A stretch of DNA of 64,000 nt from Aegilops tauschii subsp. strangulata (GCF_002575655.3 NC_053035.3:506136601-506200600), one strand, 5' to 3'; shown: positions 11,877-25,487, counted from the stretch's first letter. Program-made: numbers and translations. Notes: generated by a model from the letters alone, not told the origin.

Positions 11877-13570
11877 CTGCTGGTGCTGGACTGCTGGTGC
11901 ACCCACTGTCCCATGCCCTTATACCAAATATTTAGCTGTTCTTAATCTAATGCCCCTGGTAAAAATGAAGCCATGCCACTGTTATAAGCCATGACAAGTT
12001 TAGCCAAATGTTTTTGCCTGTAATTATTTGAGACTCTGACTGTTTCCTCTGTAGCTTTTTGTGCAAACAGGGATATCCATTTCATCTGGTTGCTGTTGTG
12101 ACCTTTTGGTGCACTGAACAAAACTCTTCTTAAAAGAAGTGACTTTTGTGCTGTTTAACTGGAATGTCAGAATGGAACAGTTGGTTCATTTCGGTGGAAC
12201 TGCACAAAGGGAGATCTGTGTTCCAATCCTCATCATCCATGCTGGCACCATAACCTTCCTTTAGGTAAGAATGATATTTAATGCATGTGTTCATCTCTAT
12301 TCTGCGACTGCCATGAGAAAATAATGCTATTTTTTATAGTACACTTGTACTCCCTCACTGATAAAACCAATTCTGAAATAGAAGGCCAATCATGTACTTG
12401 GTTTCACCAACTGGTGAGGAGACTGAGAAACAGAGCATGAAGAGGAGGAAGAAGAAGAGTAAACAGTGCCAAGGCAATCTTGCTGAAGCCAGAGGCCTCA
12501 GTCGAGGCCATTCAAGGGCTCCGGCAATGACTACCTTACATGTGAGACGATCCTCCAGGGAGCCCTTCCACTTCTGCTGTCTCACTTAATTAATTAGGAG
12601 TACTTAAGTACCACTAATTTATTGCTGCCTAATTTTCCTGTCGGAGTTAAACAAATCTTTAGTAGCACCCTATGCTGAATCATGTACGTGTGTATGTTTG
12701 TCTATGAGGTGAATCATGTGGTGGAGCAGGGAGGGAATGCTAACTTTACCCATTAAGATAATGAGGGTGCTTCTATTTGTTAGTGTATGTTTCATCAACT
12801 AGTCCCACTATTACAGTAATCTCACTCTCTCAATATATGTGCCAACAAGGATGCTCAATTTTGGTGGAACTGCACAAAAACTTTGGGTGCTTCATTGCCT
12901 CGACAGCTTCCTTCCTTTCCTGTTAGTCGCTAATCTCGACTTGCATTCTTCCTTTGCTGTCAGTCGCTTGGCTTATCTCGGCTTCCAGTCAAAGGAAATA
13001 GTAATTGATATGCTACCACACACAGGTTGGTACTGGTCTTTATCCTGATTATTGTGCTTGTCATATGTATTGGTAATTTGGTATTGTGCTACTGTTTGCC
13101 GATTTCATAAAGGAGTAACTTGGAGCCTGAACTCGCAGGCAAATCATTACATCGGGTGATTTCAGTAGAACTGAAGATCAGATGGACAGGTACTTATGCT
13201 GCTGCTATGTACTCCAAAGTTCACTCAGACAAGCATCGATGTTGACAAGAAGAAGTGCCTATATTCATTCGAGTATCAACCGACGTCAACCAATTGTAAA
13301 ACTCCAAGTATTAGGAGAGTGAACGCCAAAAATATTGCTTGGCGCATAGCCCAGAAAAACGCAGTCCAGTCTTTGGTCCCAACTTGTGCCTTTTGGTTAT
13401 CTGCACATATGGTAGCGAACTGTATGGCATGGAGTCTAAAGATTCCAGACAAGTTGGTTGACGCATATATTCATCTAGCACTTAATCAGTCTACAGGCCA
13501 GGGATGCTCCATTTCAGTTGAACTGCACAAAAAATTTGGGTGGTTCATTTTCTCAACCGCCTCCTTTCTC

Positions 13571-14030
13571 GTCTGCAATGTAGAATTTTGGCGAGATACA
13601 GGACCAAGATGAGCCAGTAAACTAGTTGGATGAAAGTAGTGGCCAAGTTGCTCAAACCTCCCTCGACACGAGGCCACTATTTGAGGATAAACCTACAAGC
13701 AAAGTTCAGATTGTCTGTGCTGCCTCTTATGTACTCAAAAGTTTACTCGTAGAAGCATTAATTTTAGCAAGAAGTACCTCCGACTGAACACCATTTACCA
13801 GTCTGCAATGTAGAATTTTGGCGAGTTACAGGACCAAGATGAGCCAGTAAACTAGTTGGATGAAAGTAGTGGCCAAGTTGCTCAAACCTCCCTCGGCACG
13901 AGGCCACTATTTGGGGATAAACCTACAAGCAAAGTTCAGATTGTCTGTGCTGCCTCTTATGTACTCGAAAGTTTACTCGTAGAAGCATTAATTTTAGCAA
14001 GAAGTACCTCTGACTGAACACCATTTACCA
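13571..14030. repeat. 230-bp tandem duplication
   Basis: Two head-to-tail copies, 13571-13800 and 13801-14030, both starting GTCTGCAATGTAGAATTTTG and differing at only a handful of positions. The near identity suggests a recent duplication. Confidence 0.92.
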
Positions 14031-14087
14031 GTGTGTACCCTAGGTAATTAAAGTTCATCCATGGATCATATTGGCTGTGATCTCATT

Positions 14088-14222
14088 CATTTGGATGCAT
14101 AAACATACTGAACATGTGTATATCTGAATCTTTTTGTGAATTATCTATGAATATTGTTGTGTGATTTATCAATCATTTGGATCCATAGACATGCTGAACT
14201 TGTGTATATATGAATCTTTTGA
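14088..14222. repeat. Diverged 86-bp direct repeat
   Basis: The segment CATTTGGATGCATAAACAT at 14088 recurs as CATTTGGATCCATAGACAT at 14174, each followed by related TGTGTATAT..TGAATC text. The second copy is partial. Confidence 0.6.
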
Positions 14223-15427
14223 GTTGTTGATAGTGAATGTTGGCTATGAATATGAACGTGTCCTGTGAACCTGAGTTTGATACGAATGTTTACCTTTTCT
14301 GTTGTGCTTGTGTGTGAACTTGTTAGTATGCCTACTGTGGGGTATGTGACGTGTGGGTGTCAATGGCACACCTTCTTCCCGAGAAGAATTGCACCTGCTT
14401 TGTTAGGGTAGCAACGGCGCATCAGCTCTTTTTAATCTTTTTGCTCTGTCTTGCCCCCTCCCCCGCTCAACCCCTGCCGTAATGTTTTCGGCCTCAAAAC
14501 AAACATAGTACTGCGTTGTTTTTGGGGCTTGATGAAAAATCGAGTGCTGGTTTCTGTAGGTTGGCCCGCCCAGCAAATGGGCTGCTGGTCCACCACGGAC
14601 TGGGAGGCTAAAAATACAAGTTGTATGGTGCAGAGGCAAGTAAAAAAACGCCATCGAGAGCCATCCACTGAAGAAAAAAATCTCTCCTGATGTGCTTCTT
14701 CAGTCGTGCCGCCGGCCCCCTCTATAATCCAGTTTGCTCGGGGATCTGGTATCATTTTTTTCCAGAGGGCGAACAAGTATCAGCTAGGCCTAGGTTTTGT
14801 ATTTTAACATGCGTAGCCCACGACATACGGGTGACAGTGGTTTCAAATTATTTTTTGAGGTCCATACCGGCCTATGGGCTTTTTCTTAAAGATCGGCAGC
14901 CGAATGTATTTTTTAACCACATTATATATATATTTATATTATTACTATTATCGTATATTTTATAGAGGCTTATATATACATTATGAAAACATCCCACATG
15001 TTATTAACTTATAAAAGTTAATGTTTAATAGAAGTTGGCAAGGAAAATCCTGGTTGTTTTTGACTCACAGGCAAGGAAAATCCTTGTGATTGCGTACAAA
15101 AGCTTGCGAAGATTTTAAGGACCAATGTAATAATAACGCGCTCATTTTTATTTTGAGCAATAACTCACTAATTTGTTAATTATGTATATAAAAAATGTGC
15201 CTCTCCGGTTTACTTTTGATATTAATTGCTCCTTCTAACATAACATTATATATATAACGAGCCCAGCTAATTCGTGTATTTGAAGGAAGTGCAAATGGGC
15301 TGGGATTTCTTAGATAATATAAATGGGCCGCATTGACGCGGAATTATTTGTTCACCCAGCCCAGCAAATGGACTGTACATTCTAGAAAACATGGGATAAA
15401 TATATGCCACATTTTTGCAGGCTGACA

Positions 15428-17190
15428 TGTGGGCCAATAGGTCAAAGCCTACGCAGGGCGTTGTCAACTTGGTCGGCATGCACCTTCAATCTCTCGTCTT
15501 CTTCCTCCAGCGTCGCCGGGACCACCTGGTCTGGCCTCCGGCGGCTAGCGGCTCTGCTTAGCACGCATCGCTGCGAAGCGCTACCCCACCGCCGGCCAGG
15601 CTATCCCTCCACCCCTCCACAGCTCCTGTTATTCTCCACCGACTGCAGCCCCACGCCGCACTAGAACCAGTTATAACCCTTCTCCTCCACTCAATCTGTA
15701 ACTCCACTGCCGCGTCTTCCCATCTCCGAGTTGTTCCCGTCCGGGGCCTCGCCGTCGTCCACCGCCTCGCTGCGCTCGGTGCGGCGTGGTCAACAAACAA
15801 GAGTCATCAGAAGAGGACTGTACGTGGAGAGCCTGACGGCTGGGACCCATGAGGTCCATGGTCACACGCATGGAAAGTTCCTCCTTATTAAGCAAAAAAA
15901 ATGTTTCCTCCACCTGACAGCTGGGACCCACTGGCTGTATCTTCTTGTTATGCGAAAAAATTATTCCTCCCATTGACAGCTGAGACCCGTCAGATTTGGT
16001 GGCTGACTTGTGGGCCTACTAAGTGGACGTGTACGCAGGGCTTTGTCAACTTAATCAACAAATGATTCTAGCAGCTGGACCGTTGGATGTTAATCCAACA
16101 GCCGTGCTCCTTCTTCAACCTCTGTTCTTGCTCCTATCTCCCGTGGGCGGCACCGCGGCTGTGCTGCCGCGCACCCGAACCAGTCAAGTTTCCCACTCCT
16201 CTCCATCTGCGACTCCACTGCCCCGTCTTCCCCATCTCCGGGTCGTTCCAGTCTGGGGCCTCGCCGTCGTCCACTGGCCTTTGGTGCGCTCGGCACGGTG
16301 TGGTCAACGTGGTCAACAACCAAGAGTCATCTGAACATGACTGTACGTGAGAGGCTGACAGTGGGTACGCACCACGCCCATGGACGCATGCATGCAACAG
16401 AACGCGGCGTGGTCAACGTGGTTAAGGAATGACTTCCATCGGAAGTGTACTGTACGTGGAGAGGCTGACAGCTGGGTCCACAGCCGCAGCAAAGAAGTGC
16501 CTCCTTATTACGCGGAAAATAATGATTCCTCCACCTAACAGCAGGGACCCACCGGACGGGCCACCATATTTTGTGAAAAAAACGTCCTGACTGCTGGGAC
16601 CCACCGGACGGGTCACCGTATTTCGCGAAAAAACATTCCCCCCGCTGTCAGCTCGGACCCACCGGAAGTGCCTCTTATTACGCACAAAAAAATGAATACT
16701 CCCCCTGCTAGTTGGGACCCACCTTGGTGGGTGGCTGACTTGTGGGCCTACTAAGTTGACGGGGACGGAGTGCTTTGTCAACTTAGTCAATATGAACGAT
16801 TCTAGCTCCAGTGACCGTACGATGTCCATCCAACGGTCGTAGTGCTTCCTCAACCTCTGGTCTTGTTGCTCCAGCCACCCAAAGCAGCGCCGGTCGTGCC
16901 GCATGCTCCTGCCTCCCGTGGCCGGCTGTGCTGCCGCGAAGACCTCACCGCCCCTACTATTCCCACTGCTGGCCAGGCCCTGCGGCGATGACAGCCTCAC
17001 ACCGCAGCCGAACCAGTGAACCCTCGTACTCCTCTCCGCGCGGGCTTCCACTGCCGCGTCTTCCCCGGCTCCGCGTCGTCCCCTTCCTAGGCCTCGCCGT
17101 CGTCCACCGCCCTGGTGCTCTCGGCGTGGCGTGGTCAACGTGGTCAAGGAACGGTTTCCATCGGACGTGGACTGTATGTGGAGAGGCTGA
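15428..17190. repeat. Three diverged 0.6-0.7-kb repeats in the CACTA end
   Basis: Related blocks begin at about 15428, 16009 and 16738. Each opens with a TGTGGGCC-type segment, continues through a pyrimidine-rich stretch (CCGTCTTCCC, CTCGCCGTCGTCCACC) and ends in a GTACGTGGAGAGGCTGACAG-like motif. Short pieces such as CTCCTTATTACGC and GGGACCCACC recur between and after them up to about 17460. Long ORFs across this area in several frames are by-products of the repeats. Confidence 0.65.
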
Positions 17191-17749
17191 CAGCTGGGTC
17201 CACGGCCGCAGCAAGGAAGTCCCTCCTTATTACGCGCAAAATAATTATTCCTCCACCTGACAGCGGGGACCCACTGGACAGGCCACCGTATTTCATGAAA
17301 AACGTTTCCCCCTGACTACTGGGACCCACCAGCTACATCTTCGCACGCAAGGAAGTGCGTCCGGGCAAAAAAAAACAATTCGCCCCCCTGACTGCTGGGA
17401 CCCACCAACTACATCTTCGCACGCAAGGAAGTGCCTGACAGTCGGGACCCACCTGGTCGAAGCGTACGTAGCGTTGTCATTCTGGTCGCGAACGTGTACG
17501 TACATACTGGTCGATGTAGAGGCGCGCACGTGTCGTAGTAGAGGCGCGCACATAGCATGTACATGTACGTACATCGGCCAGTGTGCAAGAAAGAAAATAC
17601 GGCCACGTACGTACATACGGGCAGGGTCTCGAACGCCTACTCGCGCATACTTACGGTCAGGGCTCGTGTACATGGCTGGGTCGGAACGGAGAAACATCGT
17701 CGTCGTCGTGTTCATGGGGAGCCAACCGGCTGGGTCGGAATGGAATGTG

Positions 17750-18510
17750 TCGTCGTGTTCATCGGGAGGGCTTGGATGGAACATCCGATGGAAACGAGGC
17801 CTGGCGTACCGCAGAACGGAGGAAACGGCCTTGTGTTCGACCGGCCACGTTCGAAATGGGATCCTGTTCATCGGGAGGGGTCTGGCGTACCGCAAAACGG
17901 AGGAAACGGATCTCCTACGGTCGAAACGGGGGTCCTGTTGATTGGGAGGGGTGTGGCGTACCGCAAAACGGAGGAAACAGACTTGTGTTGGAGCGCTACG
18001 GTCGAAACGAGGGTCCTGTTCATCGGGAGGGGTGTGGCATACCGCAAAACGGGACTCTACGGGATACTGTTCATCTCCACCGTCGACCCCCTCCAGCCTC
18101 CACAGGCTACTATTATCCACCGTCGACCTCCTCCAGCCTCCACCTGCGACTGTTCATCCACGGGCTCCTGTTCATCCAGCCTCCACCGCGCGCTACTCCA
18201 CCGGCTACTGTTCAACCAGCCCTCTCCACGGGCTCCTGTTCAACCACCCCTCCACGGGCTACTGTTCATCCAGCCCTCCACCATCTACTGTTCATCCTGC
18301 CCTCCACGGGGTCTTGTTCATCCAGTCCCAACCGGTTCGAACGATCGGGGTCCTGTTCATCCACCCCCACCGGGAACTGTTCATCCAAACCCTTCAGCAA
18401 TGCTCACTGTTCATCCAGAGGCAACGCCACGGGGTCCTGTTCATCCACCCCCACCGGGAACTGTTCATCCAAACCCCATCAGCAACGCTCACTGTTCATC
18501 CAAAGGCAGC
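17750..18510. repeat. Cluster of CTGTTCATC subterminal motifs
   Basis: About fourteen copies of GTTCATC occur here, mostly in the context CTGTTCATCCA, every 20-110 bp. Dense short repeats next to a CACTA terminus are the usual binding region for the transposase. Confidence 0.65.
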
Positions 18511-19174
18511 ATCGATCTACTTCAGTTAGCAGCAGTAGCGAAGGAATCGCTCGATCAGGTTCAGTTAACAGCCATCGATCGATCGCTCGGGTTCAGTAAC
18601 GCGTAGCCTGCAGTGCAATCGCTCGGGTTCAGTTAGAGCCCAATGTCTCGCTTGGGTTCAGTTAGATCCCAACGCCTCGCACCCACGCGCATGCGTGCAT
18701 GAGAGAAATGCGCATCGCTCGGCCCCGACCACCCACCGTAACCGGGAACACCCCGATATTTTCCTCGCCCTCGCTTCTAGCACGGTTTTTTCCGTCATTG
18801 ACGGCCCAAAGAATGTCATGCAGCTGCGTCTCCGGCCCGCCCAGGACAAAAAGCCCATTTTCTGTCATGATTTTTTGTCATAGAAGTAGGACCCCACCAC
18901 ATCTATGATGATACCGTGTTTTGTCACAATTATTGTCATAGAAGTGTCATAAGTACGACAGAAAAAAAATTTGTTCGGCCCAAAATGTCACGGATGTGTC
19001 TTTTTTTTGTAGTGCAGGGAAAACGTTTCCGTTCGGATGTACATCCCACACAGTTTTATGTATACACTCGTGTGTGAAAGGTGTAACTATCACACACGCT
19101 CTGCCTTGGTTAACTGTTTGCTTTCATTAACTACATAACACACGATTTGATATAGAAAACTGTGTGGCATTGGG

Positions 19175-20864
19175 TGATGTCTACTACGCAACCTTCTTCT
19201 TGTAGACGTTGTTGGGCCTCCAAGTGCAGAGGTTTGTAGGACAGTAGCAAATTTCCCTCAAGTGGATGACCTAAGGTTTATCAATCCGTGGGAGGCGTAG
19301 GATGAAGATGGTCTCTCTCAAGCAACCCTGCAACCAAATAACAAAGAGTCTCTTGTGTCCACAACACATCCAATACAATGGTAAATTGTATAGGTGCACT
19401 AGTTTGGCGAAGAGATGGCGATACAAGTGCAATATGGATGGTAGATATAGGTTTTTTGCAATCTGAAAATATAAAAACAGCAAGGTAACTAATGATAAAA
19501 GTGAGCGTAAACGGTATTGCAATGCTAGGAAACAAGGCCTAGGGTTCATACTTTCACTAGTGCAAGTTCTCTCAACAATAATAACATAACTGGATCATAT
19601 AACTATCCCTCAACATGCAACAAAGAGTGACTCCAAAGTCAATGATAGTGGAGAACAAACGAAGAGATTATTGTAGGGTACGAAACCACCACAAAGTTAT
19701 TCTTTCTGATCAATCTATTCAAGAGTCCGTAGTAAAATAACACGAAGCTATTCTTTCCGTTCGATCTATCATAGAGTTCGTACTAGAATAACACCTTAAG
19801 ACACAAATCAACCAAAACCCTAATGTCACCTAGATACTCCAATGTCACCTCAAGTATCCATGGGTATGATTATACGATATGCATCACACAATCTCAGATT
19901 CATCTATTCAACCAACACAAAGAACTTCAAAGAGTGCCCCAAAGTTTCTACCGGAGAGTCAAGACGAAAACATGTGCCAACCCCTATGCATAAGTTCACG
20001 AGGTCACGAAACCCGCAAGTAGATCACCAAAACATACATCAAGTGAATCAATAGAATACCCCATTGTCACCACGGGTATCCCACACAAGACATACATCAA
20101 GTGTTCTCAAATTCTTAAAGACTCAATCTGATAAGATAACTTCAAAGGGAAAACTCAATCCATTACAAGAGAGTAGAGGGGGAGAAACATCATAAGATCC
20201 AACTATAATAGCAAAGCTCGCGATACATCAAGATCGTGCCGAATCAAGAACACGAGAGAGAGAGATCAAACACATAGCTACTGTTACATACCCTCAACCC
20301 CGAGGGTGAACTACTCCCTCCTCGTCATGGAGAGCACCGAGATGACGAAGATGGCCACCGGTGAGGGATCCCCCTCCGGCAGGGTGCCGGAACAGGGTCC
20401 CGATTGGTTTTTGGTGGCTACAGAGGCTTGCGGTGGCGGAACTCCCGATTTAGGTTTCTTTCTAGAAGTTTCAGTATATATAAGAGGTTTTGGCGTCGAG
20501 AACAAGTCAGGGGGGGGTCTCCGGGCTGTCCACGAGGTAGGGAGGCGCGCCCAGGGGGGTGGGCGCGCCCCCCACCCTTGTGGGCAGCCCGGGACTCTTC
20601 TGGCCCATCTCTTTTGCTCCATGGCCTTCTTCTAGTCCAAAAATAAGGACCGTGAAGTTTCAGGTCAACTGGACCCCGTTTGGTTTTCCTTTTCTATGAT
20701 ACTCAAAAAACAAGGAAAAAGCAGAAACTGGCACTGGGCTCTAGGTTAATAGGTTAGTCCCAAAAATCATATAAAATAGCACATAAATGCATATAAAACA
20801 TCCTAGATGGATAATATAATAGCATGGAACAATCAAAAATTATAGATACGTTGGAGACGTATCA
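19175..20864 (-). repeat. 3' LTR of the 19.2-27.3 kb element
   Basis: It is 1690 bp long and bounded by TG..CA on the minus strand. The adjoining interior (20865-20877) reads GCTTGGGGATGCT on the minus strand, a purine-rich tract suited to plus-strand priming. Confidence 0.92.
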
Positions 20865-23788
20865 AGCATCCCCAAGCATAATTCCTGCTCGTCCTCGAGT
20901 AGGTAAATGGTAAAAACAGAATTTTTGATGTGGAATGCTACCTAACATATTTATCAATGTAATCTTCTCTATTGTGGCAAGAATATTCAGATCCATAAGA
21001 TTCAAGACAAAAGTTTAATATTGACAAAAAAATAATAATACTTCAAGCATACTAACCAAGCAATTATGTCTTCTCAAAATAACATGGCCAAAGAAAGCTT
21101 ATCCCTACAAAATCATATAGTTTGGCTATGCTTCATTTTCGTCTCACAAAAATGCTCTCATCATGCACAACCCCGATGACAAGCCAAGCAATTGTTTCAT
21201 ACTTTAGTATTCTCAAACTTTTTTCAACTTTCACGCAATACATGAGCGTGAGCCATGAACATAGCACTATGGGTGGAATAGAGTATAATGATGGGGGTTG
21301 TGTGGAGAGGACAAAAAGGAGAAAGTCTCACATTGACGCGGCTAATCAACGGGCTAGGGAGATGCCCATCAATTGAAGTCAATGCGAGGAGTAGGGATTT
21401 CCATGCAACAGATGCACTAGAGCTATAAATGTATGAAAGCTCAACAAAAAAAACTAAGTGGGTGTGCATCCAACTTGCTTGCTCACGAAGACCTCGGGCA
21501 TTTGAGGAAGCCCATCGTTGGATTATACAAGCCAAGTTCTATAATGAAAAATTCCCACTAGTATATGAAAGTGACAAAATAAGAGACTCTCTATCATAAA
21601 GATCATGGTGCTACTTTGAAGCACAAGTGTGGAAAAAAAGATAGTAGCATTGTCCCTTTTATTTCTTTTCTCTTTTTTGGGCCTTTCCTTTTTTGGCCTT
21701 TCTCTTTTTTTATTTGGACTTTCTCTTTTTTTCATGGGACAATGCTCTATTAATGATGATCATCACACTTTTATTTATTTACAACTCAATGATTACAACT
21801 CGATACTAGAACAAAATATGACTCTATATGAATGCCTCCGGCGGTCTACCAGGATGGGAAATGACTCATGAGTGACATGTATGAAAGAATTATGAATGGT
21901 GGCTTTGCCACAAGTACGATGTCAACTACATGATCATGCAAGGCAATATGACAATGATGAAGCGTGTCATAATAAATGAAACGGTGGAAAGTTGCATGGC
22001 AATATATCTCGGAATGGCTATGGAAATGCCATAATAGGTAGGTATGGTGACTGTTTTGAGGAAGATATAAGGAGGCTTATGTGTGATAGAGCGTATCATA
22101 TCACGGGGTTTGGAACTTGGGATGCACCGGCGAAGTTTGCACCAACTCTCGAGGTGAGAAAGGGCAATGCACGGTACCAAAGAGGCTAGCAATGATGGAA
22201 AGGTGAGAGTGCGTATAATCCATGGACTCAACATTAGTCATAAAGAACTCACATACTTATTGCAAAAATCTACAAGTCATCAAAAACCAAGCATTACGTG
22301 CATGCTCCTAGGGGGATAGATTGGTAGGAAAAGACCATCACTCGTCCCCGACTCCCACTCATAAGGATGACAATCAAAGAACACCTCATGTTTCAAATTT
22401 GTCGCACAATGGTTACCATACGTGCATGCTACGGGACTTGCAAACTCCAACACAAGCATTTCTCAAATTCACAATTACTCAACTAGCAGGACTTTAATAT
22501 CACTATCTCCATATCTCAAAACAATCATCAAGTATCAAACTTCTCTTAGTATTCAATGCACTTATATGAAAGTTTTTATTATACCCATCTTGGATGCCTA
22601 TCATATTAGGACTAATTTCATAACCAAAGAAAATTACCATGCTGTTCTATAGACTCTCAAAATAATATAAGTGAAGCATGAGAGTTCATCTATTTCTTCA
22701 AAATAAAACTACCGTCATGCTCTAAAAGGATAAGTGAAGCACTAGTGCAAATGACAAACTACTCCGAAAGATATAAGTGAAGATCAATGAGTAGTTGAAT
22801 AATTATGCAACTATGTGAAGACTCTCTAACATTTAAGAATTTCAGATCTTGGTATTTATTCAAACAACAAGCAAAACAAAATAAAATAAAATGACGCTCC
22901 AAGCAAAACACATATTATGTGGTGAATAAAAATATAGCTCCAAGTAAAGTTACCGATGAACAAAGATGAAAGAGGGGATGCCATCCGGGGCATCCCCAAG
23001 CTTAGGCTCTTGCCACTCGTTATTCCATAGTCCATCGAATCTTTACCCAAAACTTGAAAACTTCACAACACAAAACTCAACAGAAAACTCGTAAGCTCCG
23101 TTAGTATAGGAAAATAAAACCACCATTTAGGTACTTCTGTGAACTCATTATTTATTCATATTGGTGTAATATCTACTGTATTCCAACTTCTCTATGGTTC
23201 ATACCCTCCGATACTACTCATAGATTCATCAAAATAAGCAAACAACACAATGAAAACAGAATCTGTCAAAAACAGAACAGTCTGTAGAAATCTGTATCAA
23301 ACGTATACTTATGGAACTCCAAAAATTCTGAAGTAAGTTAGTGGACCTGAGGAATTTGTCTATTAATCATCTGAAAAAAGAATCAACCTAAAATCACGCT
23401 CCATTAAAAAATGGCAGCTAATCTCGTGAGCGCAAAAGTTTCTGTTTTTTACAGCAAGATCATAAAGACTTCACCCAAGTCTTCCCAAAGGTTCTACTTG
23501 GCACAAACACTAATTAAAACATAAAACCACATCTAACCAAAGGCTAGATGAATTATTTATTACTAAACAGAACCAAAATCAAGGAACAAAAATAAAATTG
23601 GGTTGCCTCCCAACAAGCGCTAACGTTTAACGCCCCTAGCTAGGCATGATGATTCCAATGATGCTCACATGAAAGATAAGAATTGAAACATAAAGAGAGC
23701 ATCATGAATAATATGACTAGCACATTTAAGTCTAACCCACTTCCTATGCATAGGGATTTTTTTAGCAAACAACTTATGGGAACAATAA

Positions 23789-25487
23789 TCAACTAGCATA
23801 GGAAGGCAAACACAAGCATAACTTCAAGACTTTAAGCACATAGAGAGAAAACTTGATATTATTGCAATTCCTACAAGCATATGTTCCTCTCTCATAACAA
23901 TTTTCAGTAGCATCATGAATGAATTCAACAATATAACCATCACATAAAGCATTCTTTTCATGATCTACAAGCATAGAAAATTTACTACTCTCCACATAAG
24001 CAAAATTCTTCTCATTCGGAATAGTGGGAGTATCATAAGAAACTCGAATACTATAAATTGTTTCCATATTAAAAGAGTAATGTTCAGAAAAAGGGTAATC
24101 ATAATCATGACAAGTTTTATAAATATAATCATCACTACTTTTTATAGCATAAGTGTCATCACAATAATCATCATAAGTAGCAACTTTGTTCTCATCATAA
24201 TCAATTGAAACCTTTTCCAAGATAGTGGAATCATTACTCCTCTCCAAATCCACTTTCATAATTGTCACTATAAGATTCAACATCCTCCAAAATAGTGGGA
24301 TCATTACTTCCTAAAGTTGACACTCTTCCAAACCCACTTTCATCAATATAATCATCATAAATAGGAGGCATGCTATCATCATAATAAATTTGCATATCAA
24401 AACTTGGGAGGTTAAAAATATCATCTTCATAAAACATAGCATCCCCAAGCTTGGGACAAACATTAATTGCAGCAAATAAATTCTCAAATATGTCATTCTC
24501 ATCAAACATAGAATCCCCAAGCTTGGGCCTTTCATATCATAAGGATAATCACTCTCATCATTAATAGTATGGATAACACCAATAGTATAACAATTATCAT
24601 CATCACAATGAGTAATAGGAGCAACATCATTTGGGAGGGATACCTTTTTACCTTTGCTTCTCTGTCTTTTTTTTTCTTCTTCACATCATGTGTGTGTTTA
24701 ACCCTCTTTTTTGAGCTCCTTATTATTGAGATTGGTTGAATAGAAAGCTCCTCCTCGTTACCTGATTCATCATAAGAAAGAATAGGAGGATATTGGGAAA
24801 TCTCTTCCCTTTCATTAGTATTCTCTTCATCTTCTATTTGTTTTCTTTTCTTTATGTAATTGGCAATATAAGGATTTTCAATGCAATTCACCGCACAATA
24901 CATAAAAATTTCTTTTAGATCAAAATCAAGAACTTTATCAAGGACAAATTCTGGCATACCCTTAGTTATACGTTTCATTTCTTCATAACCCAAAAGCAGA
25001 CTAAGTTCATTATGATGTGCAAGGGAAATCAAGTCATCACAATTTTTGGACACGATACGATCATGAAACAATTTGCATTGGAGATTTAATGATCACGGTC
25101 ATTGCAAAGTTCACAAGGATGGCAAAGAAATTTTAATATTTCAGCACAAGCATCTAGCCTCTCTTGCAACCATTTAGTTTCTAAATATTTATGCCTCTTG
25201 CAAAATCTATCTTCGCTATTTGGTGTGTACTTGCAAACTCTATGCACTCCACAAAAATTGACATGCTTATAAGAGGCATTTTCATCATGACTAGTGCAAT
25301 CATCATTAGTACTATGGATATTCAAAGAATTCATACTAACAACATTGCAATCATGCTCATCATTCAAAGATTTAGTGCCAAACATTCTAATGCATTCTTC
25401 ATCTAACACTTTGGCACAATTATCGGAATCCTTATTTTCATGAAAGACATTAAAAAGATGAAGCATATGAGGCACCCTCAATTCCAT
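23789..25487 (-). pseudogene. Acidic Asp/Tyr-rich ORF of the non-autonomous LTR element, broken
   Basis: Reading frames at 25487-25086, 25071-24532, 24509-24234 and 24304-23789 lie end to end and together look like one decayed protein of about 550 residues. The N-terminal part has a Cys/His-rich stretch (CGVHRVCKY, RFCKRH, CHPCELCNDRDH) that could bind metal. The middle holds a lysine-rich patch (KKRVKHTHDVKKKKKDRE). The C-terminal half is rich in D, Y and E (IYDDYIDESGFGRV, YDDYCDDTYAIK) with a repeated SND(P/S)TILE motif. No retroviral catalytic motif is present. I do not know its function; it occupies the place of gag-pol in this element type. Confidence 0.5.

Larger units (their letters stand above)
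11877..15300. other. Unassigned region with short duplications
   Basis: No ORF here resembles a known protein. A segment centred on GGAACTGCACAAA recurs in diverged form at about 12192, 12861 and 13511, and direct duplications lie at 13571-14030 and 14088-14222. The stretch at about 14900-15270 is very AT-rich with TATATA runs. The segment may be the internal part of the CACTA element ending at 19014, or older unclassified repeat DNA. Confidence 0.4.
15300..19014. mobile_element. CACTA transposon, terminal portion
   Basis: The right boundary reads, on the minus strand, CACTACAAAAAAAAGACAC starting at 19014, a typical grass CACTA terminal inverted repeat. Inside it lie repetitive subterminal sequences: three diverged long repeats and a cluster of GTTCATCC motifs. 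No transposase is recognisable. I could not find the opposite terminus in the window, so the left limit is approximate and the element may be truncated. Confidence 0.6.

Noticed and set aside
17557..18606. Overlapping ORFs of 349, 338 and 195 residues
   Set aside because: All forward frames are open across the repetitive CTGTTCATC region of the CACTA end; peptide repeats mirror DNA repeats.
20306..20646. ORFs of 80-109 residues, with relatives at 26725-27172 and 48266-48568
   Set aside because: Recur in each TGATACGTCTCC-family LTR copy in different states; LTR sequence only.
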